Shown here in pieces: positions 36,133-44,594 of a DNA stretch of 64,000 bases. The stretch spans positions 1 through 64,000 of the forward strand of contig NZ_JAYKPK010000003.1 in the NCBI RefSeq assembly GCF_035117555.1, written 5' to 3'. Made by a program: the position numbers and the translations under genes. The notes beneath the pieces are model-generated. The model ran no database searches. It was given only the letters and a program-made list of their open reading frames with translations, and was not told the DNA's origin. How positions within the stretch are numbered: position 1 is the first letter of the stretch; the number at the start of each line of letters is the position of its first letter. Source of the stretch: Yoonia sp035117555 (lineage in GTDB: Bacteria > Pseudomonadota > Alphaproteobacteria > Rhodobacterales > Rhodobacteraceae).

Positions 36133-37298
36133 TTCACCCGTTCCATGATCGAGACGTAATTGGCCACCGCCGCACCGCCCATGTTGAACACACCGGCCAG
36201 TTTCGCATCCGCGATCTGCATCTCGCCCGCATCCCCCATTAATTGCATCGCGGCCATGATATGCATCGACACGCCGGTCGCCCCAATCGGGTGACCCTTG
36301 GATTTCAACCCGCCCGAGGCATTGACCGGCAGCCGCCCGGTTTTCTGCGTGATCCCGTCGCGGATGACGCGGTGGCCCTGGCCGGGTTCTGCCAGCCCCA
36401 TCGCCTCATATTCCAGCAATTCGGCGATGGTGAAACAATCATGGGTCTCGACGAGGCTCAGATCATCGAGCGTCAGGCCCGAGGTTGTCAGCGCCCCTGC
36501 CCATGCCCTTCGCGCGCCGCTGAATTCCAGCACGTCGCGGCGGGATAAGGCGATGATGTCATTGGCATGGATATGTGCCCGGAAGCCAATCGCGCGCTGC
36601 ATTGTGGCGGCAGTTTCGGCATCTGCCAACACCAGCACCGCAGCGCCGTCCGATACCAACGAACAATCAGTCCGCCGCAGCGGCCCGGCGACGCGGGGGT
36701 TTTTATCGGAGATCGTGTTGCAGAAATCCACACCGAAATCCTTACGCATATGGGCATAAGGATTGGCTATGCCATTGGCATGGTTTTTGGCGGCGATCAT
36801 CGCGAGTTCTTCGGACCTGTCGCCGTAGCGCTGGAAATAGCTTTGCGCGATCTGGCCGAAAAGACCGGCAAAGCCGCCCTCAACCTCCGCCTCTTCCGCG
36901 CGGTAGCTGGCACCGAGCAGGATATCACCGACCTCTGCATTGGGTGTCGCGGTCATCTTTTCCGCACCGACGACAAGCGCGATCCGCCCGCGTCCTGCGG
37001 CGATATAATCCATCGCGCCGAACAAGGCGGCGGACCCTGTGGCGCAGGCATTTTCAAACCGCGTGGCGGGGGTATGGGCGAAGGCTTCGTCGCCCATGGC
37101 GACCAGCGCGCCTTGGAAATCCTGCTTGGAAAAACCGTTATTGAAGACGCCGACGAAAATGCCATCGACATCCTCTGCGCCGATCTGCGCATGGGTCAGC
37201 GCTTGTGCCACGGCTTCGGCCATCAGGCTTTCGGTATCGGGGTGGTCGGATTTGCCAAAGGCCGTGTGACCCCAGCCGATAATTTGTGCGTGCGTCAT
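36129..37298 (-). CDS. Thiolase family protein (SCP-x/acetyl-CoA acetyltransferase type)
   Basis: 389 residues. The catalytic Cys is in ENACATGSAAL and the His in GGLKSKGHPIGATG; GVFNMGGAAVANY replaces the usual second-Cys region, as in SCP-x thiolases. It probably cleaves a beta-ketoacyl-CoA formed by the neighbouring synthetase route. ATG 37298 overlaps the iclR stop (ATGA). The upstream frame overlaps iclR and is not coding. Confidence 0.9.
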   Translation of the reverse strand: MTHAQIIGWGHTAFGKSDHPDTESLMAEAVAQALTHAQIGAEDVDGIFVGVFNNGFSKQDFQGALVAMGDEAFAHTPATRFENACATGSAALFGAMDYIAAGRGRIALVVGAEKMTATPNAEVGDILLGASYRAEEAEVEGGFAGLFGQIAQSYFQRYGDRSEELAMIAAKNHANGIANPYAHMRKDFGVDFCNTISDKNPRVAGPLRRTDCSLVSDGAAVLVLADAETAATMQRAIGFRAHIHANDIIALSRRDVLEFSGARRAWAGALTTSGLTLDDLSLVETHDCFTIAELLEYEAMGLAEPGQGHRVIRDGITQKTGRLPVNASGGLKSKGHPIGATGVSMHIMAAMQLMGDAGEMQIADAKLAGVFNMGGAAVANYVSIMERVK

Positions 37299-38110
37299 TC
37301 TGCGGTTCCTTCTGTTGGTTTGCCACTGGTCGCGAGGCGGGCCTCGATCAGCCGCGCCTCGGTCTGCAACTTCTGGGCCAATTCGCTGCGGCGCGGTTCT
37401 TTCATGCGGCTTTCGACGGCGGCCAGTGATACTGCGCCGACCAATTGGCCCTGCTGGCCGCGTAAGGCGATGCCAAGGCCCCATGAATCCTCAAAGATCA
37501 GGCCGGGGTTGAGTGCTATGCCGCTCTTGCGGGTCAGAAGCATCTGCGCGTGCAAAGTGTCGGGGGTCAGCCGAGGGTAATTGCTGATCAATTCGTCATG
37601 GTGCGAGGCGATCACCTCTTCCGCTTCAGCTTCGGGCAAAGCCGCCAGCATCGCCAGTGACCCAGCCCCCACGCCCAAAGGATGATGCGCGCCGGGCATC
37701 AACGCATAGGTGCGGATCGGATGGGTGCCTTCTTCGCGGTGCAGGCAGACTGAATAACGCCCGCGCCGCACGGACAGGAACGCGGCATCGCCGGTGGCAC
37801 GGGCAAGGCGCTGCAGACTGTCGATGGTCTGGGCAAGTAATCCGTGTCGGTCCTGCGCCAGCATGCCCAGCAGATAAGCCTCTTCCCCCAGATGATAGAC
37901 GCGGGTAGCCTGCGATTGTTCGACAAGCCGGGCGCGGATCAGCGCAAGGATCAAACGCCGCACGGTCGCTTTGTTCAGCCCGGTTTCTGCCACCAATGTC
38001 GAAAGTGCGATGCCACGCGCCGAATGCTGCCCGATCAGCGACAGCAGGCCCAAGGCGCGATCCACGCTTTGCGCGCCGCCAAACATGGAATCTTCGCCAT
38101 CGTGTTTCAT
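37295..38110 (-). CDS. IclR family transcriptional regulator
   Basis: 271 residues: an N-terminal winged HTH (SVDRALGLLSLIG, then LNKATVRRLILAL) and a C-terminal effector-binding domain of about 170 residues. It heads the thiolase–synthetase–DUF296 operon and is divergent from the TRAP transporter genes, so it probably senses the transported acid or its CoA product and controls both units. Confidence 0.92.
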   Translation of the reverse strand: MKHDGEDSMFGGAQSVDRALGLLSLIGQHSARGIALSTLVAETGLNKATVRRLILALIRARLVEQSQATRVYHLGEEAYLLGMLAQDRHGLLAQTIDSLQRLARATGDAAFLSVRRGRYSVCLHREEGTHPIRTYALMPGAHHPLGVGAGSLAMLAALPEAEAEEVIASHHDELISNYPRLTPDTLHAQMLLTRKSGIALNPGLIFEDSWGLGIALRGQQGQLVGAVSLAAVESRMKEPRRSELAQKLQTEARLIEARLATSGKPTEGTAE

Positions 38111-38177
38111 AATATGAACCGAATATCCTGACGGGTTTGTTAAGATTTTCTTTGATCCTGATTTTATTTGAGCATGT

Positions 38178-38196
38178 TTGCAAGTTTTTCTTGCAA
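38178..38196. promoter_or_regulatory. Putative IclR operator
   Basis: A perfect palindrome TTGCAAG-N5-CTTGCAA in the iclR/dctP intergenic region. Its right arm doubles as a -35-like TTGCAA, with CACTAT 18 bases on (38215–38220), so binding would block the transporter promoter. Confidence 0.55.
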
Positions 38197-38233
38197 TTGG
38201 CGAAAATCAAGGTCCACTATTTGAAAAGGGAGT

Positions 38234-38255
38234 GCGGCAGGGGGATGGCTGCCGC
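38234..38255 (+). promoter_or_regulatory. Hairpin in the dctP 5' leader
   Basis: GCGGCAG/CTGCCGC with an 8-base loop, 30 bases before the dctP start and upstream of its AAGGGAGGA site. It may stabilise the leader. Confidence 0.35.
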
Positions 38256-38284
38256 AAATCGTCATCATTCTAAGGGAGGAACGT

Positions 38285-39289
38285 ATGAAATTTTCACGCA
38301 TCACAGGAACGGCCCTGGCGGCAAGCCTTGTCGCCGCGATGGGCATCAGCACGGCCAGCGCGCAGGAATTGCGGCTGTCGCATAATACTGGCGATACGAC
38401 GACCTGGCATCTGGGGGCCGAACGCTTTGCCGAATTGCTGGCAGAGCGCAGTGACGGGGAACTGACTGTCCGTGTCTTCCCCAATGCGCAACTCTCTGGC
38501 GGCGACCAGATGCGGCAGGCTGAAATGGTGGGTCGCGGCGCGCTGGATCTTGTCGTGACATCGGCGATCAACGTGACACCTCTGGTGCCTGAAATGGCGG
38601 TGTTTTCGCTGCCCTATCTCTATTCCAACTATGATCAGGTCGATGCGACGACCCAAGGTGAACCCGGTCAGATGATGGCCGATATCCTTGAGGAACGCGG
38701 GATCGTCGTGCTGGCATGGGGCGAAAATGGCTTTCGCGAAGTCACCAATAATTCCCGCCCGATCCGCACCCCCGAAGACATGCGCGGCCTGAACATGCGT
38801 GTGGCCGGGCCGATGTATATCGATGTGATGAACGCGCTGGGTGCCAACCCCCAGCAGATGCAATGGGGCGAGACGATGTCAGCCCTGCAGCAGGGTGTTG
38901 TCGACGGGCAGGAAAACCCGATTGGCGCGGTCATCATTCCGCAGCAGGTCTATGAGGTGCAGAAATATCTGACCGCATGGCATTATTCCTACGACCCGAT
39001 CTTCCTTGGCATCGCCCAGTCTGTCTGGGACGGGTATGATGAAGATACGCAGACCATGGTCCGCGACGCCGCACAGGAGGCGATGGCCTATCAGCGCGAG
39101 ATTACTCGCGAAGGTACGGCAGAAGGCATCGCCTTCCTGCGCGAACAGGGCATGGAGGTTTACGAGCCGAGTGAGGAAGAACTTGCCGCCTTCCGCGAAG
39201 CCACGCAGCCTGCCTTTGATCAATGGGCAGAACGCGTCGGTCCAGAGATCGTGGGTATCTTTCAGGATGCCATTGCGGCCACCAACTAA
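38285..39289 (+). CDS. dctP: TRAP transporter substrate-binding protein (DctP family)
   Basis: 334 residues with a Sec signal peptide (MKFSRITGTALAASLVAAMG...ASA). The mature DctP fold includes LRLSHNTGDTTTWH and GLNMRVAGPMYID, which holds the Arg that binds the substrate carboxylate. It delivers an organic acid to the membrane subunits. Strong ribosome binding site AAGGGAGGA. DctP here is a family label, not proof of C4-dicarboxylate use. Confidence 0.92.
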   Translation: MKFSRITGTALAASLVAAMGISTASAQELRLSHNTGDTTTWHLGAERFAELLAERSDGELTVRVFPNAQLSGGDQMRQAEMVGRGALDLVVTSAINVTPLVPEMAVFSLPYLYSNYDQVDATTQGEPGQMMADILEERGIVVLAWGENGFREVTNNSRPIRTPEDMRGLNMRVAGPMYIDVMNALGANPQQMQWGETMSALQQGVVDGQENPIGAVIIPQQVYEVQKYLTAWHYSYDPIFLGIAQSVWDGYDEDTQTMVRDAAQEAMAYQREITREGTAEGIAFLREQGMEVYEPSEEELAAFREATQPAFDQWAERVGPEIVGIFQDAIAATN

Positions 39290-39304
39290 AGCCAAGATCA
39301 ATTG

Positions 39305-39336
39305 CCCATGGCTGTGTCTGATAGCCATGGGTTTTT
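39305..39336 (+). terminator. Intercistronic terminator between dctP and dctQ
   Basis: Perfect 9-bp stem CCCATGGCT/AGCCATGGG followed by TTTTT. Partial termination here would give more binding protein than permease. Confidence 0.75.
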
Positions 39337-39355
39337 GCTGGCGGGACATATTTGC

Positions 39356-39844
39356 ATGATACGCTTCGTCTTGCGCGATTTCGAAAAGATCATCTGCGCC
39401 ATTCTGTTTCTGGCAATGACGGCGCTGGGCTTCGTTAATGTTGTGGTCCGCTATGGCACCAATTATTCCTTTGCCGCGACCGAGGAATTGCTGGTGAACG
39501 GCTTTCTTTTGCTGACGGTCTTTGGGGCTGCCATCGCCGCAAGACGGGGCGAGCATCTGGCGGTGACTGTCGTGCATGACCTGCTGCCGCGTGTCTTTTG
39601 GTTGCCGATCCTGGGCCTGTCGGTGCTGCTGTCAGTGGCGCTGTTGTCCATGTCGGCCTGGTTTTCATGGGAAGCGATGATGAATATCAAGCGGGTGGGA
39701 ATGCAATCCTACGGTCTGGGTCTGCCAGCTTGGTATTATCAGGCGGCTTTGCCTTTTGGCTTTGCCCTGATCGCATTGCGCTATCTGCAACATGCGTTCG
39801 AGGTCATGCGCGCCGGACCTGACGCCAAGGCCGATCATGTTTGA
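39356..39844 (+). CDS. dctQ: TRAP transporter small permease
   Basis: 162 residues with four membrane helices and the DctQ pattern FVNVVVRYGTNYSF...EELLVNGF. It pairs with the large subunit. ATG 39356 (MIRFVLRDFEK) is the start; the first 43 bases recur at 49099. The last 8 bases overlap the dctM start. Confidence 0.9.
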   Translation: MIRFVLRDFEKIICAILFLAMTALGFVNVVVRYGTNYSFAATEELLVNGFLLLTVFGAAIAARRGEHLAVTVVHDLLPRVFWLPILGLSVLLSVALLSMSAWFSWEAMMNIKRVGMQSYGLGLPAWYYQAALPFGFALIALRYLQHAFEVMRAGPDAKADHV

Positions 39845-41162
39845 GGCGATGGGCATCACCGGCGCAGGCACACAGATGATCGTGGTGTTCTTCCTGCTGA
39901 TGGCCGTGCGGGTGCCGGTGGCTTTTGCACTAGGGCTTTCAGCACTCTACGCGATGTGGAAGATAGGGTTCGGACTTGATCTGGCGGGTGATCTGATCGC
40001 GACAGGGATCACCAAATTCTCGCTTCTGGCGATCCCGTTTTTCATTCTGGCAGGCACCTTGATGGGCAGCCTTGGCATTGCCGAACGAATGATCCGTTTT
40101 TTCCGCGTTGCGGTGGGTGGCTTGCCGGGCGGCATGGGTATGGTCGGCACGGTCGTCTGCCTGTTCTGGGGTGCGGTCAGCGGGTCTGGCCCCGCGTCAG
40201 TCGCCGCCATCGGGCCGATGATCATCAAAGGGATGGAGGAAGACGGGTATGACCGCGCCTTTGCCGCCGGGCTGGTGGTCACGGGGGCGGCGTTTTCCAT
40301 CGTGATTCCGCCGTCCATTGGGTTGGTGATCTATGGTGTGATTGCGGAAACCTCGATCTCGCGGTTGTTTATTGCGGCGATCATTCCCGGTATTTTCATG
40401 GCGCTAACCATGTTGGCCGTCCTGCCTTTTGCGCGGCGGCGGAACACCGCATCTAGCCTGCACGCGCTCAGCCCCGCCCCCTACGCGGATACGACACGGC
40501 GCGATGCGCTTTGGCAATCGTTCCGGGACAGTTTTTGGGGGTTGATGACACCGGTCGTTATTCTGGGCGGCATATATTCCGGCATCTTCACCCCGACAGA
40601 GGCGGCCATTGTCGCCACGGTCTATGCCTTGCTGGTCGGCGCTTTCGCTTACCGGACGCTGAATATCGGGGTCCTTTATGATGCGCTTGGCACGGCGGCG
40701 GCGTCATCTGCCGTGGTGATGTTGATCGTGGCCTATGCAAGCCTGTTCGGCTGGGTTGTGACGGTGGATGATCTGGTTGGCAGTTATTCGACGGCCCTTC
40801 TTGGGCTGAGTGATAATGGCTGGGTCATCCTGCTGGTCATCATGGTGATCCTGCTGATCGCGGGCATGTTCATGGACCCGGTGACCGTGATGTTCATCGC
40901 TTTGCCGATCTTTCTGCCGGTGGCGCGCGAAATGGGCTGGGACCCGGTCTGGTTTGGTGTGCTTGTCATGGTCAATCTGGCCATCGGGTTGATCACGCCG
41001 CCGGTGGGGATCAATCTTTATGTCGCCGCCAATATCACGAAACTGAGTATCGAACGGGTTGCATGGGGCACGATGCCATTCCTGTTGGCCAGCCTGATCG
41101 GCATTATCGTCGTGGCCATGGTGCCGCAGATGTCACTGGTGCTGGTCGATTGGCTGCGCTGA
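39837..41162 (+). CDS. dctM: TRAP transporter large permease
   Basis: 441 residues with about 12 membrane helices. DctM landmarks are FILAGTLMGSLGIAERMI, AVSGSGPASVAAIGP and GLITPPVGINLYV. It catalyses sodium-driven uptake together with the small subunit and DctP. ATG 39837 overlaps dctQ; the frame extends upstream inside dctQ. Confidence 0.94.
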   Translation: MFEAMGITGAGTQMIVVFFLLMAVRVPVAFALGLSALYAMWKIGFGLDLAGDLIATGITKFSLLAIPFFILAGTLMGSLGIAERMIRFFRVAVGGLPGGMGMVGTVVCLFWGAVSGSGPASVAAIGPMIIKGMEEDGYDRAFAAGLVVTGAAFSIVIPPSIGLVIYGVIAETSISRLFIAAIIPGIFMALTMLAVLPFARRRNTASSLHALSPAPYADTTRRDALWQSFRDSFWGLMTPVVILGGIYSGIFTPTEAAIVATVYALLVGAFAYRTLNIGVLYDALGTAAASSAVVMLIVAYASLFGWVVTVDDLVGSYSTALLGLSDNGWVILLVIMVILLIAGMFMDPVTVMFIALPIFLPVAREMGWDPVWFGVLVMVNLAIGLITPPVGINLYVAANITKLSIERVAWGTMPFLLASLIGIIVVAMVPQMSLVLVDWLR

Positions 41163-41181
41163 CGCATGGAAAGGGAAAGAT

Positions 41182-41937
41182 ATGGATAAGCAGACAGCCA
41201 TCGTGACTGGGGCCGCGCGTGGCATCGGTCTGGCGACCACGCAGCTTTTTTTGGCAGAAGGCTGGCAGGTCGCGATGGTCGACCGCGACGCAGAGGCGTT
41301 GATGGACGCGGCGGAGGGTTTGCAGGATGTTATCCCGATTGCCTGCGATGTGTCACAGCCGAATCAGATCGACGCCATGATTGCATCGGTGCTGGACCGC
41401 TTTGGGCGCATTGATGCCTTGGTCAATAACGCGGGTGTCGCTGATTTCCGGCCTTTGGGGGACACTGATCTGGCAATCTGGCGCAGTGTCATGGAGGTCA
41501 ATCTGGACGGGGTGTTCCTGACCTCTCAGGCGGCTGCGCCACATCTGAAGGCCAGCCAAGGGGCGATTGTGAATATCGCCTCGATCTCGGGCCTGCGGGC
41601 CAGCACGTTGCGCGTCGCCTATGGCACGTCGAAGGCCGCTGTCATTCATTTGACAAAACAGCAGGCCGCTGAACTGGGCGAATGGGGCGTCCGGGCCAAT
41701 TGTGTGGCGCCGGGTCCGGTGGATACGAAACTGGCGCTGGCCGTGCATACGCCTGCGATCCGCGCAGCCTATCATGACGCGATCCCGCTGAACCGCTATG
41801 GCACCGAGCGTGAAATTGGCGAGGTCATCGTCTTTCTCTGTTCGAAACGCGCCAGCTATGTCACCGGGCAGGTCATCGCTGTGGATGGCGGGTTTGACGC
41901 GACCGGCGTGGGATTGCCCGCCCTTCGCGGGGATTGA
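41182..41937 (+). CDS. SDR family oxidoreductase in the TRAP operon
   Basis: 251 residues, classical short-chain dehydrogenase: GAARGIGLA nucleotide loop, NNAG, the catalytic Ser-Tyr-Lys with YGTSK, and a C-terminal DGGFDATG. It follows dctM by 19 bases, so it probably oxidises or reduces the imported compound or its derivative before CoA activation. The substrate is not readable. Confidence 0.9.
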   Translation: MDKQTAIVTGAARGIGLATTQLFLAEGWQVAMVDRDAEALMDAAEGLQDVIPIACDVSQPNQIDAMIASVLDRFGRIDALVNNAGVADFRPLGDTDLAIWRSVMEVNLDGVFLTSQAAAPHLKASQGAIVNIASISGLRASTLRVAYGTSKAAVIHLTKQQAAELGEWGVRANCVAPGPVDTKLALAVHTPAIRAAYHDAIPLNRYGTEREIGEVIVFLCSKRASYVTGQVIAVDGGFDATGVGLPALRGD

Positions 41938-42055
41938 GCCTGTTCTGAAAATCTGGCCATCGCCTTTCGGAACGCTTGCCGCGATCCGGCGTTGACGAGG
42001 TAATCATCCACCCGATCTGGATGGATTGCTTGCGTCACTGCGAAAGGACCAGATT

Positions 42056-42910
42056 ATGAAACCTGACGACCTTGATACGATGGAAACGAAAGATCGCCAG
42101 CCCGGAATTGAAAGCAGGCTGGACCCGACTGCCGACCATACGCCGCACTTCCCCGGTTCGGGCCGCTTGCAGGGCAAGGTCGCCATCATCACAGGCGGCG
42201 ATTCCGGCATCGGACGGTCCACGGCCATTCTGTTCGCACGTGAAGGTGCAAAGCTTGCGCTGATCTACCTTGATGAAGACAGCGACGCGGAAGAAACGCG
42301 CGCTTTGGTCGAGGCCGAGGGCGGGCAGGCCCTGCTGATCCCCGGCGATGTGGGCGAGAAAAGCTTTTGTGAAGATGCCGTCGCGCGCACGATGCAGGAA
42401 TTCGGGCGACTTGATGTTCTGGTGAACAATGCCGCCGAGCAACATGCGCAGGACAGTTTCACCGATATTTCACAAGAGCAGCTTTTCCGCACCTTCCGCA
42501 CAAATGTCGGCGGCACCTTCTTCATGGCGCAGGCCGCGATGCCGCATCTGTCGCGCGGGGCGTCCATCATCTGCACCACATCGGTGACAGCCTATCGCGG
42601 TCAGGATCTGCTGATCGATTATTCCGCGACCAAAGGCGCCATCGTGTCATTCGTGCGTGCCCTGTCGAGCGCCTTGGCCGGGGATGGCATCCGGGTGAAT
42701 GGGGTCGCGCCGGGCCCAATCTGGACACCGTTGATCCCTGCATCCTTTCCGCCAGACAAGGTCGACGACTTTGGCGAATCCGCCCCATTGGGACGCGCCG
42801 GTCAGCCGAACGAGGTCGCGCCGTCGATGCTGTTTCTGGCCTGTGCGGATTCATCCTACATGACCGGACAAGTGCTGCATCCGAACGGGGGCGATCTGAT
42901 CGGGGGCTGA
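42056..42910 (+). CDS. SDR family oxidoreductase, YghA-like
   Basis: 284 residues with an extended N-terminus (PGIESRLDPTADHTPHF...GSGRLQGKVAIITGGDSGIGRS, residues roughly 15–60), NNAAEQ instead of NNAG, and DYSATKG. This is the glucose/ribitol dehydrogenase-like subgroup (YghA, general stress SDRs). ATG 42056 follows AAAGGACC. The gene is monocistronic and closed by a strong terminator. Confidence 0.9.
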   Translation: MKPDDLDTMETKDRQPGIESRLDPTADHTPHFPGSGRLQGKVAIITGGDSGIGRSTAILFAREGAKLALIYLDEDSDAEETRALVEAEGGQALLIPGDVGEKSFCEDAVARTMQEFGRLDVLVNNAAEQHAQDSFTDISQEQLFRTFRTNVGGTFFMAQAAMPHLSRGASIICTTSVTAYRGQDLLIDYSATKGAIVSFVRALSSALAGDGIRVNGVAPGPIWTPLIPASFPPDKVDDFGESAPLGRAGQPNEVAPSMLFLACADSSYMTGQVLHPNGGDLIGG

Positions 42911-42974
42911 TTTGTATACTATTGGCGCTGAGGCTGGCAGATACGATGATTGCAGAGACGTGATTGCCGTGTTC

Positions 42975-43006
42975 GCAACGGGGTCGGTTGTTCGCGACCC
43001 CGTTGC
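42975..43006. terminator. Bidirectional terminator
   Basis: A perfect 12-bp stem GCAACGGGGTCG/CGACCCCGTTGC with an 8-base loop lies between two convergent SDR genes. Confidence 0.65.
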
Positions 43007-43021
43007 TTGATCTTAATGATT

Positions 43022-44089
43022 TCAAAAATCTGGAATGATTTTGTCATCTCGCAGGCGCGCGAAAAGGTCGAAGAACGCATCATCTGTTGCAACATATCCG
43101 ATAAAGCCTAAACGGCGGCTTTTGGACATATCGGTCACCACCTCGATCGGGCGGCCCAGATCAGCGTCAGTGTGCCATGGTGAGACAAGTCTTCCCAAGT
43201 CGCGTTCTGCCAGCCCGTGGCGGTCCGCGATCTCGGCCCAGATTGTCGCGTCCTCTGCCATCTGCTGGTCGAGCGGGCGCAGGGTGCCGTCGAAGGTTTC
43301 AGCCTCGATCCCGAACCAATCGGCGATGCGGGTCCACATCCAGCTCCAGCGGAAGATATCGCCGTTGACCACGTTGAAGTCCTGATTGCGGGCGGCCGGG
43401 GTCGCCGCGGCCCAAATAACTTGCGCGGCAAGCTGGCGGGCGTCGGTCATGTCGGTCAGGCTGTCCCATTGCATGGCTGATCCGGGAAACCGGAACGGGC
43501 GCCCCGTCTCGCGACAGATCGTGGCATAGACCGCCAATGTGGTGCCCATGTTCATTGCATTGCCGATGGCTTTGCCAATGACCGTATGCGGGCGATGCAC
43601 GCTCCACCCGAAACCATCGCGCGCGGCTGCGGCGAAAACCTCATCCTCTTGCGCGTAATAGAAATTTTCCACCTCCAGCCGACCCTGTTCTTCGCGAAAG
43701 GGCGTCTGGGGCAGGGTGCCTTTGCCATAGGCTTCGAACGGGCCGAGGTAGTGTTTGAGGCCGGTCACCAGCGCCACATGCGCGACCGTGCCGGATGGAC
43801 GCAAAGCATCCAACAGATTGCGGATCATCGCGGCATTGACGCGAACGTTTTCCGCCTCGCTGTCCTTGCGCAGCCATGTGGTCAGAATGACATGCGTTGG
43901 ATCGATCCCGCTGAGTGCCGCAGAGAGTGCATCAGGATCAAGCAGATCCGCAGCGACAGGCGTTACACCATCCTGCTGTCCGGGGTTCCGGGCGAGGCCA
44001 AAGACCTGCCAGCCTTCGGCAACCAATCTCTCGGCTGTGGCGCTGCCCTGAATGCCGGTGGCACCAACCACCAATGCGCGCTTCGTCAT
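43022..44089 (-). CDS. NAD(P)-dependent SDR of the PRISE (progesterone 5-beta-reductase-like) type
   Basis: 355 residues with a GATGIQGSA nucleotide loop, ARNP, and the segments LKHYLGPFEAYGKG and FYYAQED typical of the atypical SDRs related to plant progesterone 5-beta-reductase/iridoid synthase. These reduce enones. ATG 44089 follows GGAGA. It is divergent from an HxlR regulator, so it may answer reactive carbonyl or quinone compounds, which HxlR proteins often sense. Confidence 0.85.
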   Translation of the reverse strand: MTKRALVVGATGIQGSATAERLVAEGWQVFGLARNPGQQDGVTPVAADLLDPDALSAALSGIDPTHVILTTWLRKDSEAENVRVNAAMIRNLLDALRPSGTVAHVALVTGLKHYLGPFEAYGKGTLPQTPFREEQGRLEVENFYYAQEDEVFAAAARDGFGWSVHRPHTVIGKAIGNAMNMGTTLAVYATICRETGRPFRFPGSAMQWDSLTDMTDARQLAAQVIWAAATPAARNQDFNVVNGDIFRWSWMWTRIADWFGIEAETFDGTLRPLDQQMAEDATIWAEIADRHGLAERDLGRLVSPWHTDADLGRPIEVVTDMSKSRRLGFIGYVATDDAFFDLFARLRDDKIIPDF

Positions 44090-44172
44090 GTCATTCTCCA
44101 ATTCATCTTTGAACATCGCATCTATGCATTCAGCGGCCTGTCGTGTAGACGGCACCAAACTGGGACATAGTC

Positions 44173-44182
44173 ACCTAAAGGT
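44173..44182. promoter_or_regulatory. Candidate HxlR operator
   Basis: A short palindrome ACCT-AA-AGGT sits 8 bases before the hxlR-type gene start in the divergent intergenic region. Low information content. Confidence 0.3.
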
Positions 44183-44189
44183 AACCACC

Positions 44190-44582
44190 ATGGCATCCAG
44201 CAGCGATGAATGGGAATGGCGGGAAGATTGCGCGCCGCGCCGCGTGCTTGATATCTTTTCGACAAAATGGACCAGCATGATCCTGCACACGCTCCATGCC
44301 CTGCACGACGGGCGGGCGCGCACAGGGGTGTTGCAACGCAGCCTGCCGGGAATTTCCAAGAAGATGCTGGTCCAGACCCTGCGCGAGATGGAGCAGAGCG
44401 GCCTGATCGACCGCGACGTCAAAGGCACCGTCCCGCCTGCAGTGGAATATAGCCTGACACCGCTTGGCCAGCGCTTTGTCGGGCTGGTTGATCTGGTCTA
44501 CGACTGGGGTCGCGACAACGCAGATGCGCTGGATCAATTGCAGGTCCGTGCCACGTCGCGGCGGCAAGCCTCGCCGCAGTAA
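44190..44582 (+). CDS. HxlR family transcriptional regulator
   Basis: 130 residues of the winged-helix HxlR family, with one Cys in the N-terminal part (WREDCAPRRVLDIFSTKW) where family members have their redox-sensing Cys, then LPGISKKMLVQTLREMEQSGLI and the wing EYSLTPLG. Probably regulates the divergent reductase gene. Confidence 0.9.
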   Translation: MASSSDEWEWREDCAPRRVLDIFSTKWTSMILHTLHALHDGRARTGVLQRSLPGISKKMLVQTLREMEQSGLIDRDVKGTVPPAVEYSLTPLGQRFVGLVDLVYDWGRDNADALDQLQVRATSRRQASPQ

Positions 44583-44594
44583 TGGCTGGATAGG

